NCBI GenBank assembly: GCA_002255065.1 | Contig: NJEF01000076.1 | Location: 1-5,401 of the forward strand | DNA length: 5,401 bases | Origin: Desulfurococcales archaeon ex4484_204 | Lineage (GTDB): Archaea > Thermoproteota > Thermoprotei_A > Sulfolobales > NBVN01 | Direction of reading: 5' to 3' | Shown: positions 1-5,136 of the stretch, in pieces | Layout: each line of letters opens with the position of its first letter | Numbering within the stretch: the stretch's first letter is position 1 | Translations under genes and position numbers: made by a program | The notes under the pieces: model-generated | Told to the model about the DNA's origin: nothing | Seen by the model: the letters and a program-made list of their open reading frames with translations, nothing else | Database searches by the model: none

Positions 1-21
1 TTATAAATCACCCCTTATATA
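1..21 (+). promoter_or_regulatory. TATA-like promoter elements for the threonine operon
   Basis: Two AT-rich boxes resemble archaeal TATA elements: TTATAAAT at 1-8 and CTTATATA at 14-21. With the usual spacing of about 25 nt, the first would start transcription near 30 and the second near 44-46. The second start would lie beyond the TTG at 37 and remove its ribosome-binding site. Any factor-B recognition element of the first box lies outside the window. This is the only AT-rich stretch ahead of the operon. Assignment is by pattern only. Confidence 0.45.
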
Positions 22-31
22 TTAAGAGGTG
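9..31. repeat. Imperfect 23-bp palindrome over the TATA box and Shine-Dalgarno motif
   Basis: The arms CACCCCTTA (9-17) and TAAGAGGTG (23-31) are inverted repeats with one mismatch (C13 against A27) around a TATAT centre (18-22). As DNA, this could be an operator for a dimeric helix-turn-helix repressor covering the CTTATATA box. As RNA, it could form a hairpin that hides the GAGGTG Shine-Dalgarno motif. The left arm itself resembles the 3' end of 16S rRNA. The symmetry is visible in the sequence; both functions are inference. Confidence 0.4.
26..31 (+). promoter_or_regulatory. Shine-Dalgarno GAGGTG ahead of TTG 37
   Basis: GAGGTG matches the archaeal anti-Shine-Dalgarno sequence and ends 5 nt before TTG 37, a good spacing for initiation. 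The TTG frame closes after six codons (METKPS), one frame away from the zinc ribbon of thrC. The motif therefore argues that translation of thrC begins here and that a base is missing or a frameshift occurs. Confidence 0.5.
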
Positions 32-38
32 GTACCTT

Positions 39-218
39 GGAAACAAAGCCCTCCTAAGGTTTAACCGCCTAGAGGTCTCCTTACGCTGCGTTAAGTGCGG
101 AAGCGTCTATGAACCTGATCCGTATCTCTTCTCCTGCCCTAAATGCGGTAGCCCACTGGAAGTCGTTGTTAGGCCTAAGGAACTTAAGTGGTTAAGGCTT
201 AGGAGGAGGGCTCTCAGT
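39..218 (+). other. In-frame upstream zinc-ribbon extension of thrC lacking a canonical start codon
   Basis: Read in the thrC frame, this stretch encodes a four-cysteine zinc ribbon. It has CVKC (codons 87-98) and CPKC (codons 135-146), twelve residues between the pairs, then CGSPLEV and a basic linker WLRLRRRA that runs into the catalytic domain. Many archaeal threonine synthases begin with such a ribbon, so it is very likely part of the protein. No ATG, GTG or TTG occurs in this frame between position 3 and 218. The best start signal, TTG 37 behind GAGGTG, is in the next frame and reads METKPS then stop at 55-57. Joining it to the ribbon needs a -1 shift, or one base missing from the sequence near 37-54. 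With an extra A in the run at 41-43, the N-terminus would read MENKALLRFNRLEV. An unusual ATT start at 21 is the other possibility. The zinc-ribbon assignment is firm; the mechanism of initiation is open. Confidence 0.8.
201..210 (+). promoter_or_regulatory. Shine-Dalgarno-like AGGAGGAGGG before GTG 219
   Basis: The run AGGAGGAGGG ends 8 nt before GTG 219 and would be a strong ribosome-binding site for a shorter threonine synthase without its zinc ribbon. The same bases encode consecutive arginines in the thrC frame, and AGG is the commonest Arg codon here. The motif may therefore be a by-product of coding. Confidence 0.35.
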
Positions 219-1286
219 GTGTGGAGGTATAGGGAGCTCCTCCCAGTACCTGAGGGTGTTAAGGAGGTATCTATGGGTGAGGGGGGTACCCCCCTAATTA
301 GGGCGGAACGCATAGCGTCCTTAACGGACGTTAAGGAGGCCTGGGTTAAGTTTGAGGGGGCCAACCCCACGGGCTCGTTTAAGGATAGGGGGATGACTGT
401 AGGGGTAACCATTGCTAAGCACGTAGGTGTTAGGGCAGTTATTGTTGCTAGCACTGGAAACACCTCGGCTTCAGCCTCAGCGTACGCGGCTAGGGCAGGT
501 ATTAAGTGCTTCGTAGTGCTCCCTAAGGGTAAGGTAGCTAGGGGTAAGCTATCCCAGGCAGTAATTCACGGAGCTGTAATCGTTGAGGTAGCCGGCTCAT
601 TTGATGACGCGTTAGAAGCCGTTATGGAGGTGGCTAGGAGAACTAAGCTACTATATCCGCTGAACTCCTTCAATCCGTGGAGGCTTGAAGGGCAGAAGAC
701 GATAGCCTACGAGATCTACGATCAGTTGGGGAGGGTGCCTAGGAAGGTCATAGTCCCTGTAGGTAACGCTGGCAACATAGCAGCTATATGGAAAGGCTTT
801 AAGGAGTTAAAGGAGCTAGGCGTAGCTAACGAACTCCCTGAGATGGTAGGGGTTCAGGCAGCTGGTGCTGCACCAATAGCTAACGCATTTGAGAGAGGTC
901 TCAGCGAACCCGTCTTCATAGATAGACCGGAGACCGTGGCTACGGCTATAAGAATAGGTAGGCCCGTTAACTGGTATAAGGCCCTTAACGCTGTGAGGGA
1001 GTCTAACGGGGTGGTGGTTGAGGTAGGTGATAGCGAGATCCTTGAAGCTCAGGGGATGTTAGCACGCCTTGAGGGAGTGGGTGCTGAGCCAGCAGGGGCT
1101 GCCCCTCTAGCAGGATTAATTAAGTTATCTAAGGAGGGCCTGGTAGGGAGAGATGATGACGTAGTCCTAGTAGTTACTGGCCACACGCTTAAGGACCCCG
1201 ATGTAGCAGTTAGACACTCAGTGCCTACGTATGAGGCTAAGGGTTCTAAGGAGGTGGTAGCAACGTTCATTGATTTAACTAGGTGA
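219..1286 (+). CDS. thrC: Threonine synthase, PLP-dependent (catalytic part; N-terminal zinc ribbon lies upstream in frame)
   Basis: Converts O-phosphohomoserine to threonine and phosphate, the last step of threonine synthesis, in the cytoplasm. This is a fold-type II PLP enzyme. Counting from GTG 219 (355 residues), the PLP lysine is K55 in NPTGSFKDRGM, the substrate-binding loop is STGNTSASA (78-86), the phosphate-binding glycine-rich loop is PVGNAGNI (180-187), and TGH lies at 320-322. This length matches short bacterial threonine synthases such as that of Thermus, whose sequence it resembles closely from the RYRELLPV segment on. GTG 219 is the first ATG/GTG/TTG in this frame and has AGGAGGAGGG 8 nt upstream. 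However, the frame stays open to the left edge of the window and encodes a conserved-looking zinc ribbon, so the native protein is probably about 416 residues, starting near position 37. It is the first gene of the operon, 6 bp ahead of thrB. The family call is secure; the start is not. Confidence 0.96.
   Translation: MWRYRELLPVPEGVKEVSMGEGGTPLIRAERIASLTDVKEAWVKFEGANPTGSFKDRGMTVGVTIAKHVGVRAVIVASTGNTSASASAYAARAGIKCFVVLPKGKVARGKLSQAVIHGAVIVEVAGSFDDALEAVMEVARRTKLLYPLNSFNPWRLEGQKTIAYEIYDQLGRVPRKVIVPVGNAGNIAAIWKGFKELKELGVANELPEMVGVQAAGAAPIANAFERGLSEPVFIDRPETVATAIRIGRPVNWYKALNAVRESNGVVVEVGDSEILEAQGMLARLEGVGAEPAGAAPLAGLIKLSKEGLVGRDDDVVLVVTGHTLKDPDVAVRHSVPTYEAKGSKEVVATFIDLTR
1281..1286 (+). promoter_or_regulatory. 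Shine-Dalgarno AGGTGA for thrB, inside the thrC stop
   Basis: AGGTGA holds the last thrC codon and its TGA stop, and ends 6 nt before the GTG start of thrB. It fixes that start and points to coupled translation of the two genes. Confidence 0.65.
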
Positions 1287-1292
1287 GCTTTA

Positions 1293-2231
1293 GTGCCAGT
1301 GATTAAGGGGGTTTATAGGGCGTACTCCAGCTCAGCTAACTTAGGGCCGGGCTTCGATGTCATGGCTGTAGCCCTTAACGCCTACCACGACGATGTAGAG
1401 GTTAAAGTAACTACTCCAGGGTCGAGGCATGTTGAGGTAAGGTTCTACGGGGAGTTCTCCACGGGTATTGCGCCTGAGAAGAGCACCGTGATGCTAGCCG
1501 CTAAGGAACTCCTAAGCAGGACCGGTATCTGCGCTGATGTTGAAGTAAGCGTTACCAAGGGTATCCCGGTAGGTAAGGGCTTAGGTAGTAGTGGGGCGTC
1601 AGCAGCAGGCATTGTTAGGGCGTTAAACGACCTCCTAGGCCTTGAGTTAGGGGAGTCCGAGGAGGTTTTAATAGCTGGTGAGGGGGAAAGGGCATCAGCA
1701 GGCGTGCCCCACTACGATAACGTAGCAGCAAGCCTTCACGGATGGCTAACCATAGTGTTTAAAGGTAGGCCAGGTATTGAGGTAAGGAGTTATAGGGTTA
1801 GAGCCACCTTCGTTATCGCAGCGCCTAACCTAGCAACACCGCCGTCCAAGACCGAGGTTATGAGATCCGTAATACCTAGGGTGGTTAATTTAGGGGACGT
1901 AGTTGCTAACCAAGGTAACCTAGCAGCACTCGTTGCAGGGCTCCTGCTAGGAGACCTAGCGCTAGCTGGTAAGGGTATGGAGGACCACATAGTTGTTCCA
2001 GCTAGAGCTAAGTACATACCCTGCTTCTACTGGGCTAGGGATGCCGCTATGAATGCTGGTGCCCTAGGCTTCACGCTTAGCGGGGCCGGGCCCTCAACGA
2101 TAGCCCTAGTACCTAGTGAGGCCGTAGCTAAGGAGGTATCTAGAGCTGTTAAGGAAGCCTATAAGGCCTGCGGAATTAGCGCCGATGTAGTAATAGCGAG
2201 GCCAGCTCCTGGAGTGTTAAGGATAGATTAG
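1293..2231 (+). CDS. thrB: Homoserine kinase (GHMP kinase family)
   Basis: Phosphorylates homoserine with ATP to give O-phosphohomoserine, the substrate of threonine synthase encoded just upstream; cytoplasmic. The 312-residue protein has the usual length and the three GHMP-kinase motifs. SSSANLGPGFD (12-22) is the N-terminal substrate-site motif typical of homoserine kinases. GIPVGKGLGSSGASAAG (90-106) is the ATP-phosphate loop. SGAGPS (263-268) is the C-terminal motif 3. The homoserine-kinase form of motif 1, together with the thrC neighbour, separates it from mevalonate, shikimate or galactose kinases of the same superfamily. The GTG start is supported by AGGTGA in the thrC stop, 6 nt away. 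No truncation or missing key motif is seen. Confidence 0.96.
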   Translation: MPVIKGVYRAYSSSANLGPGFDVMAVALNAYHDDVEVKVTTPGSRHVEVRFYGEFSTGIAPEKSTVMLAAKELLSRTGICADVEVSVTKGIPVGKGLGSSGASAAGIVRALNDLLGLELGESEEVLIAGEGERASAGVPHYDNVAASLHGWLTIVFKGRPGIEVRSYRVRATFVIAAPNLATPPSKTEVMRSVIPRVVNLGDVVANQGNLAALVAGLLLGDLALAGKGMEDHIVVPARAKYIPCFYWARDAAMNAGALGFTLSGAGPSTIALVPSEAVAKEVSRAVKEAYKACGISADVVIARPAPGVLRID

Positions 2232-2252
2232 GGGTAGTGAGTAGGTGGAGGG

Positions 2253-2263
2253 CCTTAATAAGC
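2253..2263 (+). promoter_or_regulatory. Possible weak internal TATA-like box before aspartate kinase
   Basis: CTTAATAAG is the only AT-rich patch in the roughly 50-bp gap after thrB. Its centre lies about 25 nt upstream of GTG 2282, the right distance for a leaderless transcript starting at that codon. It is a poor match to a strong archaeal TATA box, so this is suggestive only. Confidence 0.2.
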
Positions 2264-2270
2264 TAAAGGC

Positions 2271-2275
2271 AGGTG
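2271..2275 (+). promoter_or_regulatory. Shine-Dalgarno AGGTG deciding the aspartate kinase start
   Basis: AGGTG ends 6 nt before GTG 2282 and favours that codon over the alternative GTG at 2273, which overlaps the motif itself and has only a weak AAAGG 3 nt ahead. Confidence 0.5.
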
Positions 2276-2281
2276 CTGATT

Positions 2282-3655
2282 GTGAGTTGCTGTAAAAACC
2301 TTGTTGTGCTTAAGTTCGGCGGCTCGATCCTAAGGTCCGGTAGTGACTACGTTAGGGTTGCTCAGCACGTTAAGGAGTTAGTGGATGCAGGGTTTAGAGT
2401 AGTCGTGGTAGTATCTGCTATGAAGGGCATTACCGACCTGTTAAGCCTCGTTGCTAGTAGTAGGGAGCGTGTTAAGGTACTTAAAGAGGTAATCAGTAAG
2501 TATCTGCTAGCTATTAGAGAGGTAGGTTGTGACGGCGTTCCTAAAGGGCAGTTAAGCGCGTTCTCCGAGGTTAGTGCTGAGCTAGCTAAGGTTGCCTGGG
2601 CTATAGACGTTTTAGGTGAGGTAACACCCAGGGTTAGGGACTACGTTCTATCGTTTGGGGAAGTGATGTCATCGGTAATCATGTCCCTAGCCCTTAGGTC
2701 GCAGGGTGTTAGCACTAAGTGGTTTACTGGGCGTCAAGCGGGTATAGTGACCGATGATAATTACGGGGAGGCCAACCCTATACATGAAGTCTCGGCAGGA
2801 CTAGTAAGGGAAAGACTGTGTAGCCTTATTAGGGAAGGGGCAGTCCCTGTCGTAACAGGCTTCGTAGCAGGAACCCTAGACGGATCGGTAACTGTGCTTG
2901 GCAGGGGCGGTAGCGACTTCACAGCAACCCTGTTAGCTAGGCATTTAGGGGCGTCCGAGGTCAGACTATACACCGACGTACCCGGTGTAATGTCTGCAGA
3001 CCCTGAACTAGTTCCTAACGCTAGAGTGATAGATGTTATGTCGTTTAACGAGGCTATGGAGCTGGCTTACCTAGGCGCTAAGAAATTCCATCCAAGGACG
3101 TTCGAGCCCCTAGTAGGTACTGACATAGCTGTTAGGGTTACCTCACTCCACACTAAGGGCGAGGGCGGTACGTTAATAACTGAGGAGGGCGGTGGGCCAC
3201 CTCTTAAGGCTGTTGTGGTCCTCAACGACCTATCGGTGGTAAGCGTTGTTGGGGCTAGAATGGTTGGTAGGCTCGGGACTGCTGCAGAGATAGCAGCTAC
3301 AGCGGCTAGGGTCGGGGTGAATATCATAGGCATAGTCCAGCCAGTCTCTGAGATCTCCATATCTCTCATAGTTAACAGGGTCGATGCCACTAGGCTGGTT
3401 AATGCGCTTACAGCTATAGTGAGGAAGGGCGTTGTTAGAGACGTCGTGGTCGAGGACGTCGTAGCTGTTAGCGTTGTTGGGGAGGGCCTTAAAGACCCCA
3501 GGTTTGTTAGCGAGGTAATTAACTGGGTATCTGAGGAACCCTTAAGCATAGTCTCCTGGTATAGGGGTGACGTTAGCTTAACGCTGACATTTAACAACGT
3601 AGATAAGAGTAGGGTTGCTAGGATACTTCACAGCGGGGTTCTAAGGTATGGATAA
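2282..3655 (+). CDS. lysC: Aspartate kinase, monofunctional, with two C-terminal ACT domains
   Basis: Phosphorylates aspartate to 4-phospho-aspartate with ATP, the first step towards threonine, methionine and lysine; cytoplasmic. From GTG 2282 it has 457 residues, normal for a monofunctional enzyme with no fused homoserine dehydrogenase. The amino-acid-kinase domain shows KFGGS (11-15), VVSAM (43-47), SFGEV (124-128), the aspartate-site segment GIVTDDNYGEA (154-164), GRGGSDFTATL (207-217), YTDVPGVMSADP (230-241) and AKKFHPRT (266-273). Two ACT domains follow, at about 316-380 and 390-450. The first keeps the family pattern ending in SEISIS. The second has lost that segment (YRGDVSLTL instead) and looks divergent, which may alter feedback control. 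GTG 2282 is chosen for its spacing to AGGTG; GTG 2273 would add three residues. Within a threonine operon the expected effector is threonine, but this is inference. The symbol could equally be given as ask or thrA-like. Confidence 0.95.
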   Translation: MSCCKNLVVLKFGGSILRSGSDYVRVAQHVKELVDAGFRVVVVVSAMKGITDLLSLVASSRERVKVLKEVISKYLLAIREVGCDGVPKGQLSAFSEVSAELAKVAWAIDVLGEVTPRVRDYVLSFGEVMSSVIMSLALRSQGVSTKWFTGRQAGIVTDDNYGEANPIHEVSAGLVRERLCSLIREGAVPVVTGFVAGTLDGSVTVLGRGGSDFTATLLARHLGASEVRLYTDVPGVMSADPELVPNARVIDVMSFNEAMELAYLGAKKFHPRTFEPLVGTDIAVRVTSLHTKGEGGTLITEEGGGPPLKAVVVLNDLSVVSVVGARMVGRLGTAAEIAATAARVGVNIIGIVQPVSEISISLIVNRVDATRLVNALTAIVRKGVVRDVVVEDVVAVSVVGEGLKDPRFVSEVINWVSEEPLSIVSWYRGDVSLTLTFNNVDKSRVARILHSGVLRYG

Positions 3656-4715
3656 GCTGAGGGTGGGTGTTCTAGGAGCAACAGGCCTTGTTGGGCAGAG
3701 GTTCGTCCACCTACTAAGCAGGCATCCATGGTTTAGGCTGGAGTACCTAGCTGCATCACTAGGTAGTGCTGGCAGGAGGTACGAGGACGTTGTTAGCTGG
3801 TACATGGGCAGCGAGCTCGATGATCGTTTAAAAGGGTTTATTCTAGGGAATGCCTCAGATCCCGCCTCGGTGCCCAGGGACCTAGATGTGGTCTTCTCCG
3901 CTCTTCCAAGCAGTGTCGCTATGGATGTCGAGGTGCCCCTAGCTAGGAACGGCTTCCTAGTCGTATCCAATGCTAGCCCTATGAGGTTAGAGAGGGATGT
4001 CCCGCTCCTTAACCCGGAGGTTAACTACGAACATATAAAGGCCTTGGAGTTGCAGGCTAGGTTAAGGGGTTGGAGGGGTGGGTTAATTAAGAACCCTAAC
4101 TGCTCAACAGCTATATTAACGCTGAGCTTAGCACCCCTTAGAAAGTACTGTTTAAGGGAGGTTATAGTAACCACGCTGCAGGCTATAAGCGGTGCAGGCC
4201 TTAGAGGGGTTAACGCTTACTCAATCGTTGATAACGTTATACCGTATATTGAGAGGGAGGAGTTTAAGTTGAGGGAGGAGACGAGGAAGATACTCGGTAG
4301 GCTGTCCAGTGACGGTGTAGAGCCAGGTGATGTACGTGTTTCAGCAACAACGGCTAGGGTACCTGTTCTCGACGGGCACATGGAGTCTGTACATGTAAGG
4401 CTTGAGAGGGCCTTCGATGTAGGTGAGGTTCTAGACGAGCTTAAAGCGTTTAGCTCGCTACCACAGGAGCTCGGCTTACCAACAGCTCCTAAGAGACCTA
4501 TAGTCGTTATGCTGGACAGGGATAGGCCTCAGCCAAGGCTCGATAGGTATGTGGAGGGCGGTATGGCCGTCGCTGTTGGGAGGGTTGAGGCAGCTGAATC
4601 GCTACCTGGTAGGTGGCTTAAGTACGTGGTCCTAGGCCATAACACGGTGAGGGGGGCTGCAGGAACAGCGGTACTCATTGCTGAGCTCTACTTCAAAATG
4701 GAAGGTATGGTGTAG
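3648..4715 (+). CDS. asd: Aspartate-semialdehyde dehydrogenase, archaeal type
   Basis: Reduces 4-aspartyl phosphate with NADPH to aspartate semialdehyde, the product from which homoserine and lysine branches leave; cytoplasmic. The 355-residue protein begins with a Rossmann fold carrying GATGLVGQ (10-17). The active site is complete. The nucleophile is C152 in KNPNCSTA. Q178 lies 26 residues on, in LQAISGAG. The acid/base pair is R237 and H244 in RVPVLDGH, with the same seven-residue spacing as R267/H274 of the E. coli enzyme. E204 and K207 fit the substrate-binding E-x-x-K pair. EETRKILG and the C-terminal NTVRGAAGTAVL also match archaeal and fungal enzymes. The ATG overlaps the end of the aspartate kinase gene by 8 bp, so translation is probably coupled and the two consecutive enzymes are made together. 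It is the last gene of the operon. Confidence 0.96.
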   Translation: MDKLRVGVLGATGLVGQRFVHLLSRHPWFRLEYLAASLGSAGRRYEDVVSWYMGSELDDRLKGFILGNASDPASVPRDLDVVFSALPSSVAMDVEVPLARNGFLVVSNASPMRLERDVPLLNPEVNYEHIKALELQARLRGWRGGLIKNPNCSTAILTLSLAPLRKYCLREVIVTTLQAISGAGLRGVNAYSIVDNVIPYIEREEFKLREETRKILGRLSSDGVEPGDVRVSATTARVPVLDGHMESVHVRLERAFDVGEVLDELKAFSSLPQELGLPTAPKRPIVVMLDRDRPQPRLDRYVEGGMAVAVGRVEAAESLPGRWLKYVVLGHNTVRGAAGTAVLIAELYFKMEGMV

Positions 4716-4830
4716 TTAAGCCCAGCACCCTTAAGAGTCAGCTATCCTAGCCTACATCACCACTCAGAAGTTCCAGCGATCATCACTACGTATAGAAGGG
4801 TATTACAGGGTTAATAACTAGTGTAGTGCC

Positions 4831-5136
4831 TTACCAGTCGCTGAGCTCCTCAACCAAAACCTTACTAGGTACTTCTACCCCCTTAGCTAGCGGCTCCTCG
4901 GTAGCGCCCTCTACCCTAACGACGGGTAGCTGCTCCTGCTCTACACGTTCTACACCGCGGTGGGGAGCGATGCTACTGCATAAGCTGTTAAGACTGTTAG
5001 GCGCGGTCTGGAGTAGTAAGGCTAGTGCTACCTCTATTAACGCCCCGATATCGACCCCTAGTTCCTTAAGGCTCATGACCTTCTTAGCCAGCTCACCTTT
5101 AAGGGATACTGTCGCTACTAACCTACCACTACTCAT
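4831..5136 (-). CDS. Small ribbon-helix-helix protein, ParR-like adaptor candidate
   Basis: A 101-residue protein of unnamed family. Residues 5-43 fit a ribbon-helix-helix DNA-binding fold. A strand (RLVATVSL, 5-12) is followed by helix A (about 13-26, ending LKELG), a GVD turn, and helix B (about 30-43, ALIEVALALLLQ). Such proteins bind DNA as dimers through the paired strands. Residues 44-101 form a low-complexity tail rich in Glu, Pro and Val, with no predicted domain, ending in VLVEELSDW. The ATG lies 8 bp inside the end of the actin-like gene upstream, with only a weak GGGAAG ahead, so translation is probably coupled. In plasmid parMRC systems the gene after the actin ParM encodes ParR, a ribbon-helix-helix adaptor whose C-terminal part binds the filament; this protein fits that role. 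It could instead be an autoregulatory repressor or antitoxin-like regulator. An overlapping plus-strand frame was judged spurious. Confidence 0.7.
   Translation of the reverse strand: MSSGRLVATVSLKGELAKKVMSLKELGVDIGALIEVALALLLQTAPNSLNSLCSSIAPHRGVERVEQEQLPVVRVEGATEEPLAKGVEVPSKVLVEELSDW

Noticed and set aside
107..463. Minus-strand open frame of 118 codons opposite the start of thrC
   Set aside because: It is opposite the zinc ribbon and PLP-domain coding region, with no domain and biased composition.
2237..2266. Nine-codon open frame (GTG to TAA) in the gap before aspartate kinase, possible leader peptide
   Set aside because: It has no run of regulatory amino acids such as Thr or Ile, no convincing ribosome-binding site and no attenuator hairpin after it.
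3067..3597. Long minus-strand open frame of 176 codons opposite aspartate kinase
   Set aside because: It lies wholly opposite conserved aspartate kinase codons, has a low-complexity Thr/Ser/Leu-rich translation and no recognisable domain; it is a shadow of the real gene.
3641..3970. Minus-strand open frame of 109 codons opposite the Rossmann domain of asd
   Set aside because: It is antisense to conserved coding sequence and has no independent start signal or domain.
4716..4735. TTAAG...CTTAA inverted repeat just after asd as a terminator
   Set aside because: The stem is only five mostly A-T pairs and is not followed by a T-rich tract, so it does not support a terminator call.
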